64,000 nt of DNA from Spirulinaceae cyanobacterium SM2_1_0 (GCA_012031265.1 JAAUTY010000009.1:35040-99039); one strand, 5' to 3'; positions 48,745 to 58,995 are shown, counted from the stretch's first letter. Notes: a model not told the origin generated them from the sequence alone. Made by a program: numbers and translations.

Positions 48745-49497
48745 TTAGGGCAGTTGGACACGGGGGGTAAGGAGCATGACTTGATTGCTGTTGACGAGCA
48801 GGGCTGAGAAACCGCGATCGCTCAACTCCAGCAACAACGCCTGAGCCGCAGTCGCATCGCTCGTATGCGCCGCGAGCAAGTACGGGCGCGTGAAATGCGC
48901 TGCCAAACCAATCTCTGCGCCGACGGCTTGCTGCACGGTGCGCGCCAACTCCGGCTGCTGAAAGTAATCTATCAGCACGGCATAGCCCGCGCCGAGCGGG
49001 CGAGGCGTATAGCGGTCGGGAATGGTGGTCGGAGCAGCCGGTGGGGGTGTTGCGGGGGCAACGGGCGGGGTCTGGGGACGCGGGGCAGACGGCTGGGCGC
49101 GCGGCGGCGGCGTCGGGGGAGGGAGTTGGCGGGGGGAGGTATCGAGGTTGGTTGCGGTGTTGGCGGGGCGGGATGACCGCGCCACAAAGGCGGGCAAACC
49201 CGCAATCTCTACCGTATACTGTCCCCAATTATTCGCAGTTTCTAAACTGCGGAAGCCGCCGATGCGTGCCACCGTACCCTCCTGATAGCGGCAGGCAGTC
49301 CAAGCCGTCTCTGGTGGTAGCGTCAGGCGCAGCTTGTCGCGATCGCCCTCGGCCTCCAACCGCACCAGCAGCAAAAACTCATCGGGGGCGGGTGGCTCGC
49401 AGGCCGGGAGCGGCGACTGCGCACTGACCGGCAGACCGAGCACGAAGCTGGCGATCGCCAGTAAGCCAGAATTCTGAAAGCACCAGCGTCTCAACAT
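48745..49497 (-). CDS. Periplasmic SPOR-like two-domain protein
   Basis: A 250-residue protein with a signal peptide (LAIASFVLGLPVSAQ), a first small domain to about residue 105 ending in RIGGFRSLETANNWGQYTVE, a proline/alanine-rich linker of about 50 residues, and a second similar domain (YAVLIDYFQQPELARTVQQA). The beta-alpha-beta pattern and the R-IGGF-S-ANN type motif suggest SPOR-like peptidoglycan-binding folds. No named gene. Transcribed toward the RDD gene. Confidence 0.7.
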   Translation of the reverse strand: MLRRWCFQNSGLLAIASFVLGLPVSAQSPLPACEPPAPDEFLLLVRLEAEGDRDKLRLTLPPETAWTACRYQEGTVARIGGFRSLETANNWGQYTVEIAGLPAFVARSSRPANTATNLDTSPRQLPPPTPPPRAQPSAPRPQTPPVAPATPPPAAPTTIPDRYTPRPLGAGYAVLIDYFQQPELARTVQQAVGAEIGLAAHFTRPYLLAAHTSDATAAQALLLELSDRGFSALLVNSNQVMLLTPRVQLP

Positions 49498-49521
49498 AAC
49501 CCAGCAGAAAAAATGAATGGT

Positions 49522-49851
49522 TTACGACGCCGGAGCCAGGGAAGCCAGCGGCTCTGGAATCGATGCGGAGGGCGACTCGAATTCGCCAGTGGCAACGTAC
49601 TCTAACCGCAGCTTGAGCCAGGTGATAAACTGCGCGTTGGTCGAAACGACGGCAGCAGCCGGCTGAGGACATTTTGCTTTGACCGTGGCCGACTCCGGCG
49701 CTTCCAGAAAAGCGGGTTGCTTGATGACCCAAAAATCTTTTTCCTGGTTGTGCTCACGGTAATATCGCTCGCGCTCGTGCATCACCTCATCCAGTGACTC
49801 CTCTTCGAGCAAAAATTTCTGACTCGCAGCAACGTAATAGTAAGTGGGCAT
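49522..49851 (-). CDS. ycf54: Ycf54 (Mg-protoporphyrin ester cyclase complex protein)
   Basis: A 109-residue protein from MPTYYYVAASQKFLLEEES to the end. The conserved DFWVIKQPAFLEAPE and KCPQPAAAVVSTNAQFITWL identify Ycf54 (Synechocystis slr1780), which stabilises the aerobic cyclase AcsF in chlorophyll synthesis. A frame to 49890 adds 13 residues (MESVLPLIPRDLV) that are not typical, so I prefer the ATG at 49851. It supports an oxygenic phototroph. Confidence 0.9.
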   Translation of the reverse strand: MPTYYYVAASQKFLLEEESLDEVMHERERYYREHNQEKDFWVIKQPAFLEAPESATVKAKCPQPAAAVVSTNAQFITWLKLRLEYVATGEFESPSASIPEPLASLAPAS

Positions 49852-49935
49852 GACCAAATCGCGCGGAATGAGTGGCAGTACGCTCTCCATTGTTGACCGG
49901 ACGGGGGACAGGCCGCACAGTTTCGCCGTCGAGAT

Positions 49936-50667
49936 TTACAAATTGCCTAATGCGCCGTGCATCGCCTGCTTCATCTCACGCACAGCTCGCTCGAGGCCCA
50001 CGAGCACGGCCCGGCTGATGATCGAGTGACCAATGTTCAACTCTTCCATCCCCGGTAAGCGCGCGACCGGATAGACATTCCAGTAAGTCAAACCGTGACC
50101 GGCATTGATGCGCAGGCCCAGGTCAAGTGCGTGATTGCAGCCCTGGCACAAGACGGCGAGTTGGCGATCGCGCTCCGCCTCCCCCTTCGCCTCAGCATAG
50201 CGACCCGTGTGTAGCTCAACGAACTGAGCGCCGGTTTTCGCCGCCGCCGCGATCTGCCCCGCCTCAGCGTCGATGAACCAGCTCACCGGAATTCCCGCTC
50301 CTTGCAAGCGGTCAACGACGCGCCGGTAGCGATCGAGATCACTCAGTAAATTCAGTCCGCCCTCGGTCGTCACCTCTTCGCGGCGTTCGGGCACGATTGT
50401 CGCGTAGTCCGGCTGCACCGCTAGGGCAATCTCAGTCATCTCGTCCGTCGCCGCCATCTCCAGATTCAGATGCGTCCGTACCGTCTGGCGCAACAACTGC
50501 ACATCGCGATCCTGGATGTGGCGGCGATCTTCCCGCAGATGCACGGTGATCCCATCCGCCCCCGCCAATTCGGCTAAGGTCGCCGCCGCCACTGGCTCAG
50601 GTTCAACAGTACGGCGGGCTTGCCGAATCGTGGCAACGTGGTCGATGTTAACGCCCAGGGTGAGCAC
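49936..50667 (-). CDS. pdxJ: Pyridoxine 5'-phosphate synthase
   Basis: A 243-residue TIM barrel that makes vitamin B6 from 1-deoxyxylulose 5-phosphate and 3-amino-2-oxopropyl phosphate. [17 protein letters not shown] opens it; [19 protein letters not shown] and GHGLTYWNV are conserved. I place the start at the GTG at 50667, since GGAGA lies about nine bases before and the family starts here; the frame continues to 50724. In cyanobacteria this DXP-dependent pathway is the usual one. Confidence 0.93.
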   Translation of the reverse strand: MLTLGVNIDHVATIRQARRTVEPEPVAAATLAELAGADGITVHLREDRRHIQDRDVQLLRQTVRTHLNLEMAATDEMTEIALAVQPDYATIVPERREEVTTEGGLNLLSDLDRYRRVVDRLQGAGIPVSWFIDAEAGQIAAAAKTGAQFVELHTGRYAEAKGEAERDRQLAVLCQGCNHALDLGLRINAGHGLTYWNVYPVARLPGMEELNIGHSIISRAVLVGLERAVREMKQAMHGALGNL

Positions 50668-50825
50668 GGTGGTCAGGTCTCCGTTGAAAATAATTGTCAA
50701 GCCCCTATTGTAAAAGTTTGGCAACCGTCAGCGCGGCGCGCCTAGTCGCCGCCAGCCGCAGCGGCGCTGAGCGCGGCTGGCCGAGCTGAGGTCGGACGGG
50801 TCGCGATCGCCCGACAATTGGGGAT

Positions 50826-51578
50826 TCAGGATTCAGCTTGGGTTGATGCTGGTTGGTTCAGAGCTGTTGGCACTTCCACGGCGGCAGCCAGCAGGGCGAG
50901 GGCGGCGAGTGGGGCCGTGATTGCTCGTAGCACCCGGCGGCCGAGGCTGACGGCGGTGAAGTCGGCCTGTTGCAGCAACGCCAGTTCGTCAAGGGTCCAG
51001 CCGCCTTCAGGGCCGGTGGCGATCGCCACTCCCGCCGACCCAGCGCTGATGCTGGATAAAGCGCGCGCCAAATGTATCCGCTCGCCACGGGCTGTGCAGA
51101 CATAGCGGCGGCTGTCGGGAGCCAATTGAGCGATCGCCGCCGCCAACGGCAGCGGCGTCGCAATTTGCGGCACCACGACCCGCTCCGATTGTTCGGCGGC
51201 CTCGCGGGCGATGCGCTGCCAGCGGGCGAGTTTTTGCGCCGAGGGCTGGAGGAGTGATCGCATCGCCAGCACCGGGAAAAAGGCTGCCGCTCCCAATTCC
51301 GTACCGCTCCGCACGATGTCATCAAAGCCATTCCCCTTGGGCAGGGCGACCAGGAGGGTTATGGTAATGGGCAGCTCGGTATCGCAGGCGATCGCCGCGC
51401 CGAGGGTGGCTCCGGCCGCCGTCAGCTCGGCCTGCCAAGCCTGGCCTTGTCCGTCGAGGGCGATGAAGCGATCGCCGACCTGCAACCGCAGCACGCGCCG
51501 TAGATAGTGGGCCTGCTCAGCGGTCAAGGTTAAGGACGAGCCGCAAATCTGGGCAGGAGTGATCGCCAGCCGTTGCAC
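50826..51578 (-). CDS. rsmE: 16S rRNA (uracil1498-N3)-methyltransferase
   Basis: A 250-residue SPOUT-knot methyltransferase. ATGPEGGWTLDELALL and SLGRRVLRAITAPLAALAL form the SAM knot; the second usually reads ILRTETA, so RAITA is a local variant. The N-terminal PUA-like domain includes LRRVLRLQVGDRF. Start ATG at 51578. It ends near a hairpin, CCAGCCGC/GCGGCTGG at 50752-50780, that separates it from pdxJ. Confidence 0.92.
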   Translation of the reverse strand: MQRLAITPAQICGSSLTLTAEQAHYLRRVLRLQVGDRFIALDGQGQAWQAELTAAGATLGAAIACDTELPITITLLVALPKGNGFDDIVRSGTELGAAAFFPVLAMRSLLQPSAQKLARWQRIAREAAEQSERVVVPQIATPLPLAAAIAQLAPDSRRYVCTARGERIHLARALSSISAGSAGVAIATGPEGGWTLDELALLQQADFTAVSLGRRVLRAITAPLAALALLAAAVEVPTALNQPASTQAES

Positions 51579-51587
51579 GTTGTTCCC

Positions 51588-52568
51588 CTAGGTGAGCTGG
51601 CGTTGGAAAACAACCATCTTGTCGCCGACGACTGGGCTGCGCGCCAGGTGATCCCCGGTTAGGCTATCAATTACCAGTTTGCTGAAATCGAGCTGGCGCG
51701 ATCGCCCCAACATTTCATTCGCTAATTGGTCTTGGCGAGCGGCGGTTAAGCCATACCACTCGTCGCCGACGGTCACGACCAGTTGGTCGCCCACAAAATC
51801 GGCACGAATCGAGCGGATCAAGCCATCGGCGTAGTCTTCGGTGATATCGGCGACTTGGTTTTGAATCGCGGCGATCAGGGTCTGCTCAGGAGTCAGGCGC
51901 AGCGGCGGCGACGATTTAGGCTTAGCTGGCGGCGGCTCGCCCACGGGTTCAGCCTCGAGTTCGGCGGGGATTTCCGGTGCACTCCCTGGCTCAGTAGCGA
52001 GGTCATCTATGGCGGTTGGCGTCGTCTCTATCGCAGGCAGCGGGGTCAATGCAGGAGGGGACTCTACCACATCAGCGGCGCGATCACCCCCCGGCAATAG
52101 GACAATCGCGAGCACGAAGACGCCCACTAAAGCGGCGATCGCCAGACTGCTCAATGCACCGTCAGACAGCGACTCGCTCAGACCAACGGGCAACAAACCC
52201 CGCAGGCGCGTCAGCAGGCTGTCCAACAAACCGGGGGCGGAGGTGGGAGTCGGTGAAGATTGTGGTGGCAATGAGGACGACGAAGCTTCTGGAGCGGTCG
52301 GTGCAGCGTCCGGGCGAGTGGCGGCTGGGGTCGCTGCCGATTCGGGGCTGGGTTCGCGCCGGGCTGGTGTGGCTGTCAGAGTAGTACTCAACTGCTCGAG
52401 ACCGTCATTGAAAGCGGCGAAATCATCGCCAAGATTGAGGCGGTCATCCTCACTCTGATCGACTTGCTCAACCAGTCGCTCGAGACGGGCGATCGCCTGT
52501 CGAAGGCGGGCGATCACCTCGTTTTTTGAAATTACTGGTTCTGGCGTTTGGCGTTCCTCGGCTGACAT
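51588..52568 (-). CDS. Single-span membrane protein of unknown function
   Basis: A 326-residue protein: a helical cytoplasmic lead (ARLRQAIARLERLVEQVDQS), a proline/serine/threonine-rich stretch to about residue 110, a membrane segment near 140-162 (LSSLAIAALVGVFVLAIVLL), a second low-complexity stretch, and a compact folded C-terminus beginning LTPEQTLIAAIQNQVADITE. The last part looks like a periplasmic domain found in cyanobacterial proteins, but I have no name for it. Its stop is nine bases from the rsmE start, so they may share a transcript. Confidence 0.65.
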   Translation of the reverse strand: MSAEERQTPEPVISKNEVIARLRQAIARLERLVEQVDQSEDDRLNLGDDFAAFNDGLEQLSTTLTATPARREPSPESAATPAATRPDAAPTAPEASSSSLPPQSSPTPTSAPGLLDSLLTRLRGLLPVGLSESLSDGALSSLAIAALVGVFVLAIVLLPGGDRAADVVESPPALTPLPAIETTPTAIDDLATEPGSAPEIPAELEAEPVGEPPPAKPKSSPPLRLTPEQTLIAAIQNQVADITEDYADGLIRSIRADFVGDQLVVTVGDEWYGLTAARQDQLANEMLGRSRQLDFSKLVIDSLTGDHLARSPVVGDKMVVFQRQLT

Positions 52569-52705
52569 CGAATTTTCCCTCCTAGCCCGCTCATCACACG
52601 ATGCGCTACAGTCTTAGCGACAGCGAAACTTGCAATGTTGCTGAATCGCCCAACCGCTGCTCTAGCACCAATCTATCACTGTTCTTCTCGGCTACGGCTG
52701 GCGAC

Positions 52706-53626
52706 ATGATGAGTCTCAATCGACGACAACTCCTAACCGGTTTTGGACTAACGGGCGTCCTCGGTCTCAGTGTTTTGGCCTGGCAGCGCCGGTTAGCGGG
52801 AGCAGCGATCGCGCCCCAGATGATCAGTTCCGCGGCGAACCTACAATCGCCCCAAGGTGAGCCACTCCTGCGCTTCGCAGCGGTGGCAGACGCGGGCATG
52901 GGGAATGCTGGTCAATATGCCGTGGCAAACGCGATGACAGCCTATCGCCAGCAGCAGCCATTCTCGCTGGTTATCTTGGCCGGCGACAATATTTATACCA
53001 ATGGCGAGATTGAGAAGATCGCCGCCGTGTTCGAGCGCCCCTACGCCACACTCCTAGCGCAAAATGTCAGCTTTCGTGCTTGCCTAGGCAACCACGACAT
53101 CCGCACCGCAAATGGCACGGCGCAACTCGCTTATCCCGGCTTCAATCTGCCAGCGCGCTACCACAGCTTCCAGCAGGGGCCGGTGCAGTTCTTTGTCCTC
53201 GACACCAACAATAATGCTGACTGGACAACACAACTGCAATGGCTGGATCGCGAGCTGGCGGCGAGTACTGCGTCCTGGAAGATTGTATTCGGTCACCATC
53301 AAATCTACTCGTCGGGTCGCTATGGCATTGACCGCCAGCGCCGCCAATTACTCGTGCCTCACTTCCGTCAGCACGGCGTCGCACTCTACATCAACGGTCA
53401 TGAACACCACTACGAGCGCAGCCAGTCGCTGGACGGCACGACCTATCTGATCTGTGGCGGTGGCGCGAATCTACGACCGGTGGGGCGATCGCCCTGGACG
53501 GCCTATGCGACTTCGCAACTCAGTTTTGCAATCTTTGAGGTCTATGCCGATCAGATCGTCGTGTCTGGGATCGGCACTGATGCGCGCCCCTTCGACCATG
53601 GCGCGATCGCGCGACCTGTGGCTTAA
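52706..53626 (+). CDS. Tat-exported metallophosphoesterase
   Basis: A 306-residue calcineurin-like phosphatase. The twin-arginine lead NRRQLLTGFGLTGVLGLS predicts export in folded form. Metal motifs: ADAGMG (D-A-G in place of D-x-H), GDNIY, GNHD, HHQIYSSG and GHEHHYERS. This is the purple acid phosphatase-like arrangement; the substrate is a phosphomonoester or nucleotide, unknown. I chose the ATG at 52706 (or 52709) because it places the RR motif near the start; the frame runs back to 52601. Confidence 0.85.
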   Translation: MMSLNRRQLLTGFGLTGVLGLSVLAWQRRLAGAAIAPQMISSAANLQSPQGEPLLRFAAVADAGMGNAGQYAVANAMTAYRQQQPFSLVILAGDNIYTNGEIEKIAAVFERPYATLLAQNVSFRACLGNHDIRTANGTAQLAYPGFNLPARYHSFQQGPVQFFVLDTNNNADWTTQLQWLDRELAASTASWKIVFGHHQIYSSGRYGIDRQRRQLLVPHFRQHGVALYINGHEHHYERSQSLDGTTYLICGGGANLRPVGRSPWTAYATSQLSFAIFEVYADQIVVSGIGTDARPFDHGAIARPVA

Positions 53627-53738
53627 GGATTCAACGAGACGGTGATGCACATGATCCAGAAGTCGCTGCAACCCCGACTGAGCCAGGGAGTCAAATCCCC
53701 GGCTCAGAGCAGAGTCGGCTCAAGGCGCAGGAGCCATC

Positions 53739-55913
53739 TCAGCGCTGTTTGAGCACCAGGACGGTGATGTCGTCGAACATTTTCTGCGTGCCGATGTGTT
53801 GGCGCACATCGGCGAGCACCGCATCCCGGATTTGTGACGCAGACTGCTGTCGATGCGCCTGCAACACCGCGCAGAGGCGTTCAATGCCGTAGTGTTCACC
53901 CGCTAAGTTTTCCGCCTCGGTGATCCCGTCGGTGTAGAGCAACACTGTATCGCCCACTGCCAGTGACACATTGGCCGTCGCCAGGAACTGACTGATCTCG
54001 CCATCCAAGCCGACCGGTAGACCCAGGTCTAGAGTATCGAAGCGCTCGATCTCACCCGTGGCACGGGCGATCAGCACTTCTTCGTGCTGGCCGGTAATCG
54101 CGAGTTGACCCGGCTGATAATCGAGAATCGCCAAGGTTGTGCTTTTAGCGGCGTTCATGCGCCGGATATTTTTGTAGAGGGCGCGATTGAGAGTGGCGAG
54201 GAGTTGCGGCGTATCCGTGATCTCGCTTTCGTGGAGCACCCGCACCGCCGTCTGCACCATCAACATCAACAGACCGCTCTCCAGACCGTGCCCGGTGACA
54301 TCGCCGATGCCGATGCGCGCGCCCGCAGCCGAGGGCAGCACGTCGTAGTAGTCGCCACCCACTTCATCGGCGGGATCCATCCAGCCCGCGATTTCGAGGC
54401 CGTCGATCTGCTCCAACTCGCGATCACGCGGCAACACCACGACTTGCAAACGCTTAGCGATCTCCAGCTCGGTACTCATCCGAAGATTCTCCGCCTCGAG
54501 GCGCTGATTCAGACCCGCGATTTCAGCATTGGCATGGAGGAGCTGCGCGGTGCGTTCCTCCACCTTGTCCTCAAGCTGCTCGTTGGCTGCTGTCAGCGCG
54601 GTGCGAGCTTGTTCAAGATCTGCATTTTTAGCCGCCAGCGTGGCAAACGATTTTCGCAACTGGTAAGCCATGCTGTTGAACGAACCCGCTAGGTCATGCA
54701 GTTCACGAATGCCAGCGACCCGGACTTGGCGATCGAGCTGTCCCGCCGCGATGTCCCGCGCTGCTTGATTGACACTGAGAATCGGATGGGTCAACCAGCG
54801 GGCGGTAAAGATGCCGCTGACAGAGGCGACCGCCAGCGCAACCAGACAGAGCTGAATCGTGGTGCGGCGATTTTGGTGAATCTGCGCCATGAAATCCGAC
54901 TCCGGCACTACCACGACGATCAGCCAATCTAGACCGTAGCGATCGCGATATGGCGTCACTTGAACCAGTTGGCGCTGGCGAGCGGTAACGAAGCTCAACT
55001 GCTGTTCGCGACTGATCAGTGAGAAATTACTGAACTTCTCATCTAGAAATGTCACGGTACTACGGATAAGGGCGCTACTGCTCTCGCCGGTGGGCAAGCG
55101 TTCCTGACCGTCCGCCGTTTCGCGGAAGGGTAGGTCATTGGTCGAGGAGGAGACCAGCATCCCATCCCGCTCCATGATGAACACTTCGCCCGAGTCGCCA
55201 ATCTCCAGCGTGTTCAGAAACTGACTAATGCTTAACAGCGAGAGATCAACGGCGAAGACCGCCTGTAGCTCTCCCGCTTCGTTATAAAATGGCCGCACAG
55301 CCGGCAACGCCACGTTGGGATACGGTGCTGACCAGACGTAGATTTCTCCCCAAGTCGGCCACTTGGCCGCGTCGGCAGTGATGTACCAGGGCCGACTGAA
55401 CAGATCGTAGTCGGGGACAATGGAGAGGATTGTCGTGCGCTCGCCGACCTCATTGGTGGCATAGGTTCTAAACTCACCATTCGCCGCCGTCTTGCTCCAG
55501 TAGGCGACGCGCGGACGACCACCCTCAACCTGCTCCGCTCCGCTGAATTCGCCTGCTGCCGTACCGACGTAGATGTAACTCGCCGACGGGAAAAGCTGGC
55601 TCTGCTGCCAAAATTGCTGTTCGAGCTGACGTGCGTTGGTAATATCGAGTTCGCCTAGCTTCGCCTTCTGGGTGTTGATCGCGGCGAGCTGGTGCGGAAC
55701 CGCCAAAAAGTTGCCGAGGCGATCTTCGATGCGCCGCGCTACCTCACGCTGCAACTGGGCGGCGAGGTCGTTGACAGCTGCCTGTCCGTTTCGAAAAGAG
55801 AGGTAGCCCACGAGGCCAACCGCAACCAGCAACTGAGCGACAAACGGCACGATCAGCGTAGTGCGGAGCGGCAAGCGCTTAGCGAGCGAAGTGAGTGGGT
55901 TAGGGGAGGGCAC
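53739..55913 (-). CDS. SpoIIE/PP2C phosphatase with dCache and HAMP domains
   Basis: A roughly 724-residue membrane sensor. A membrane segment (LIVPFVAQLLVAVGLVGYLS), a periplasmic dCache-type domain of about 290 residues (PWYITADAAKWPTWGEIYVW), a second membrane segment, HAMP (WLTHPILSVNQAARDIAAGQ), a coiled coil, then the PP2C core: EVGGDYYDVL, GIGDVTGHGLESGLLM and LLYTDGITEAEN. It dephosphorylates a partner, often an anti-sigma factor antagonist. Start GTG 55913 is a choice; TTG at 55955 lies further upstream. The partner is not in the window. Confidence 0.88.
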   Translation of the reverse strand: MPSPNPLTSLAKRLPLRTTLIVPFVAQLLVAVGLVGYLSFRNGQAAVNDLAAQLQREVARRIEDRLGNFLAVPHQLAAINTQKAKLGELDITNARQLEQQFWQQSQLFPSASYIYVGTAAGEFSGAEQVEGGRPRVAYWSKTAANGEFRTYATNEVGERTTILSIVPDYDLFSRPWYITADAAKWPTWGEIYVWSAPYPNVALPAVRPFYNEAGELQAVFAVDLSLLSISQFLNTLEIGDSGEVFIMERDGMLVSSSTNDLPFRETADGQERLPTGESSSALIRSTVTFLDEKFSNFSLISREQQLSFVTARQRQLVQVTPYRDRYGLDWLIVVVVPESDFMAQIHQNRRTTIQLCLVALAVASVSGIFTARWLTHPILSVNQAARDIAAGQLDRQVRVAGIRELHDLAGSFNSMAYQLRKSFATLAAKNADLEQARTALTAANEQLEDKVEERTAQLLHANAEIAGLNQRLEAENLRMSTELEIAKRLQVVVLPRDRELEQIDGLEIAGWMDPADEVGGDYYDVLPSAAGARIGIGDVTGHGLESGLLMLMVQTAVRVLHESEITDTPQLLATLNRALYKNIRRMNAAKSTTLAILDYQPGQLAITGQHEEVLIARATGEIERFDTLDLGLPVGLDGEISQFLATANVSLAVGDTVLLYTDGITEAENLAGEHYGIERLCAVLQAHRQQSASQIRDAVLADVRQHIGTQKMFDDITVLVLKQR

Positions 55914-56186
55914 AATCGCGGTGCAGCAGCGAGAGTCTAACCTGGCAGTTGCCAAAGGCTATGTCTCTACACTTTAATCGCTCCAATGCCTGAGTGAGAA
56001 TGATTGCGCGATCATAGCCGTGCTTTTGGCCACCATCGCCATTGAGACAACCGGCGATCATCCGGCGAGTGGGATAGCGTCGAAGCTGGCACAATGCCCA
56101 GAGCAGCCAGTCGCTCGACGGGAGCAAGACTCGCGGCTCTAGGGCAAAGATTCGGGCTAGGACGTGAATCTGGTGCTGGGCAGAGA

Positions 56187-56573
56187 CTAGACCGAGCCTT
56201 CAGCGACGTTGGCGTCTACCGGATAACCGAAAGCCTGCCAAGCTGCGACACCACCGCGTAGCTCGGAGACGCGCTGGAAGCCGGCCTGGCGCAGTTGGCG
56301 GGCCACTTCTGCTGTCTCGTCATCGGTCGCGGCATAGATATAGATGTCGCGATCACTCTCGAGTGTCTGGGTGGCGAGGGTCAGGGACTCGGGCATGGGC
56401 ATTGGGACTGCGCCCGTGATGTGGATTTTCTGATAGTCGCTGCGGTTGCGCGCGTCCACGATCGTCAGAGCTGGTTCGCCCCAATCCAAACGTTCTTTCA
56501 ACTGGTCAGCGCGCGATTGCTCGCTGAAGGGAGCGGGCGTAGGGATGAGATTGAACAGTTTGCGGAGAGGCAT
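56187..56573 (-). CDS. Rhodanese-like protein
   Basis: A 128-residue protein with a rhodanese fold: VDARNRSDYQKIHITGAVPM and SELRGGVAAWQAFGYPVDAN. The usual catalytic Cys loop reads YAATDDETA, without cysteine, so it is probably a non-catalytic binding or regulatory version. The start ATG at 56573 (MPLRKLFNLIPTPAPFSEQS) matches the family; the frame extends to 56804 without reason. It lies between two signalling genes. Confidence 0.8.
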   Translation of the reverse strand: MPLRKLFNLIPTPAPFSEQSRADQLKERLDWGEPALTIVDARNRSDYQKIHITGAVPMPMPESLTLATQTLESDRDIYIYAATDDETAEVARQLRQAGFQRVSELRGGVAAWQAFGYPVDANVAEGSV

Positions 56574-56937
56574 GAGCGCTTGTTTGTAAACTTCTGTTAA
56601 GTATTTTATTGAGATTTGCAAACTTTTGCCACTAAATTCTTTACGAGATCGAAATTTGATTGGGAAAACGTCGGGAGGGGATTTTTTCCCGACGGCATCA
56701 ATTCGGCGCGGCGCTGGGTATAGTGAGAGAGCAGCGTCAGCCTCAAGCCGGCTCAACCCGCAGAGGTGGCTAAACTGCTGGCAAATCCTGGTGAAACGGC
56801 TCACTACATGGCGACACGCGGCGATCGCAGCCCCTACCCAAGCTCTGCATTCCGCTGCCGCCGACTAGCTCCGGTTCCGAATTGATCGTGAACACCGACT
56901 GCTCGCCAGCCTTCTAACTGAATTCCAACCAACGATC

Positions 56938-58995
56938 ATGCGGCTGGGCATTTCCCGATCGGCCTTCCTTTGCCTATGTGGCTTGGCATTATTACTAGCG
57001 GTGATCATGCCGCTCCGCGCCCCCGCCGCGTTGGCGTCCGCGACAATTTCACTGCCCATCAAACAGGATTGGTACTATCGCTGGAGTGATCTTGCCAATG
57101 ATGCTGAGCAGGCACTGACCTGGACGCGCGCCCCTCAGCTCGCTGCTGACTGGCAACCCTTCGAGTTTCCCAGCTTGCTCACGCCGCCATCTGACCAACA
57201 GACAGTCTGGCTCGCGGTACGCCTGCCCGAAATCCAAACGACTCACCCCAGCTTGCACATCCAAAATGCGCCATACCTGCTGGATATGTACTTGCAGGAG
57301 CGTCTGATTTTTGTCGGCGGGACGGTGAATGCAGCGGGCGAGTGGCGACACAGTGAAGGGTATTTCCCGATCGTGCCGCTGCCGCCCAATTATGTCGGTC
57401 AACTGCTGTTTGTGCGCTTACACATCCATGATCAGACGGCGATCGCCCTCGGTCGTGATGGCATTCTGTCCCTTGGCTCGCAGCCAGCACTCGTCCGGCA
57501 GTTGATCCTGAATGACGCTATGCGTCTAGCCTTCGGCTTCTTATTTCTCTTCTGTGGTCTCTTTCCGCTGATCGTCGCCCTGTCCAAAAAAGCCGATAAA
57601 ACCTACGTTTCGTTTGGCGTTGTTGCCCTGCTGATCGGGATCTACACGATCACCCCGACCCAGATGGTGCGGCTGATTTTTAACTACGGTCTGAGCTGGA
57701 CGTATCTCCATCACACCGCTTTTCATGCTTTGCCGGCTAGCATTGGCATTTTTTTCGAGCAGCTTTTCGGCCCCGGCCCCCGCAAGGTAGTTCGCCGCCT
57801 CTGGCAATTGCAACTCCTTTATGTTCCGATTGCCCTGCTGATCGGCAGTTTTGTAGAGTGGCGAATGGCGCTCTACCCCACTCACTTGAATATCTTGCTG
57901 CTGGCGCTGACTCTGATTGTCCTTGCGGCTGTCAATGCGCGTACGGGAAATCGCGAAGCCAAAATCTTCACCTGGGGTTTGGCGATCTTTTTGCTGACGG
58001 TGTTGTATGACCTCTTCGTCTATTTGTTCTCGTTCTCACTTTTCAATGCCCAGCTTTTTTATTGGGGGATGCTGGTCTTTGTTCTTTGTCTCGCCTTCAT
58101 CCTCGATTACCGCTTCACCGAAGCCCAAAAGCACCTCAAAGCCTACAGCGCCGCCTCCGATCGCTTTGTGCCCCATGAGTTCCTCAACTTTTTGGGCAAG
58201 GAGAGCATTATTCACGTCCAGCTCGGCGATCAGGTGCAGCAAGAGATGACGGTGCTCTTTTCGGACATTCGCTCATTCACTACCCTGTCCGAGCGGATGA
58301 CACCAGCGGAAAATTTCAATTTTCTCAATGCCTATTTACATCGCGTTGGGCCGATCATTCGGAAGCACAATGGCTTCATCGATAAATATATCGGTGACGC
58401 TGTGATGGCACTATTTCCCAATAGCGCCGATGATGCGGTGATGGCGGCGATCGAGATGCAGCAGCAAGTCCGGCAATTCAATCGGGATAGTCGCGATCGC
58501 GGCTACCCGGAACTGGCCATCGGTATCGGTGTCCATCGTGGCACCCTGATGCTCGGCACGATCGGCGAAAAAGAGCGCATGGAGAGCACGGTCATCGCTG
58601 ACGCTGTAAATCTAGCCTCGCGCCTGGAAGATTGCACCAAGCGCTTCGGCGTCAACTTATTGCTGAGTGAGGTAACCCTGCATTCACTGGCTGACCCCAA
58701 TCGTTATTTGCACCGTTTTCTTGGCTCGATTCGCGTCAAGGGCAAACAAGAAGCGGTGGGTGTTTTTGAGATCTATGAGGCTGATCCGCCCGTGCTGCAA
58801 GTCTTTAAAAATCAGACACGCAGCCAGTTTGAGGAGGCGGTACGACTCTATGGGACGGGCCGGTGTCTGGAAGCGGCGGCGATCTTTCGGCATCTCTGGC
58901 AAAAAGGGCGGCAGGACACGGCGCTACGCTCCAACCTCCAGCTCTGTCGGGCAGCGGCGCAGCAACACCAGGAGCCAATGGACGGTCTTTCTTGA
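56938..58995 (+). CDS. 7TM-DISM sensor with class III adenylate/guanylate cyclase
   Basis: A 685-residue receptor cyclase. A signal anchor, a periplasmic 7TMR-DISM extracellular domain of about 150 residues (DWYYRWSDLANDAEQALTWT), seven membrane segments (about residues 185-400), then a cyclase catalytic domain with VLFSDIRSFTTLSERM (two metal Asp) and GFIDKYIGDAVMALFP, and VIADAVNLASRLED. A C-terminal TPR-like helix pair follows. It makes a cyclic nucleotide, probably cAMP, on sensing a periplasmic ligand. Start ATG 56938 next to the rhodanese gene, divergent. Confidence 0.9.
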   Translation: MRLGISRSAFLCLCGLALLLAVIMPLRAPAALASATISLPIKQDWYYRWSDLANDAEQALTWTRAPQLAADWQPFEFPSLLTPPSDQQTVWLAVRLPEIQTTHPSLHIQNAPYLLDMYLQERLIFVGGTVNAAGEWRHSEGYFPIVPLPPNYVGQLLFVRLHIHDQTAIALGRDGILSLGSQPALVRQLILNDAMRLAFGFLFLFCGLFPLIVALSKKADKTYVSFGVVALLIGIYTITPTQMVRLIFNYGLSWTYLHHTAFHALPASIGIFFEQLFGPGPRKVVRRLWQLQLLYVPIALLIGSFVEWRMALYPTHLNILLLALTLIVLAAVNARTGNREAKIFTWGLAIFLLTVLYDLFVYLFSFSLFNAQLFYWGMLVFVLCLAFILDYRFTEAQKHLKAYSAASDRFVPHEFLNFLGKESIIHVQLGDQVQQEMTVLFSDIRSFTTLSERMTPAENFNFLNAYLHRVGPIIRKHNGFIDKYIGDAVMALFPNSADDAVMAAIEMQQQVRQFNRDSRDRGYPELAIGIGVHRGTLMLGTIGEKERMESTVIADAVNLASRLEDCTKRFGVNLLLSEVTLHSLADPNRYLHRFLGSIRVKGKQEAVGVFEIYEADPPVLQVFKNQTRSQFEEAVRLYGTGRCLEAAAIFRHLWQKGRQDTALRSNLQLCRAAAQQHQEPMDGLS

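Noticed and set aside
55900..56186. Minus-strand frame upstream of the SpoIIE gene
   Set aside because: Overlaps the start of the phosphatase gene in another frame and shows no family features.
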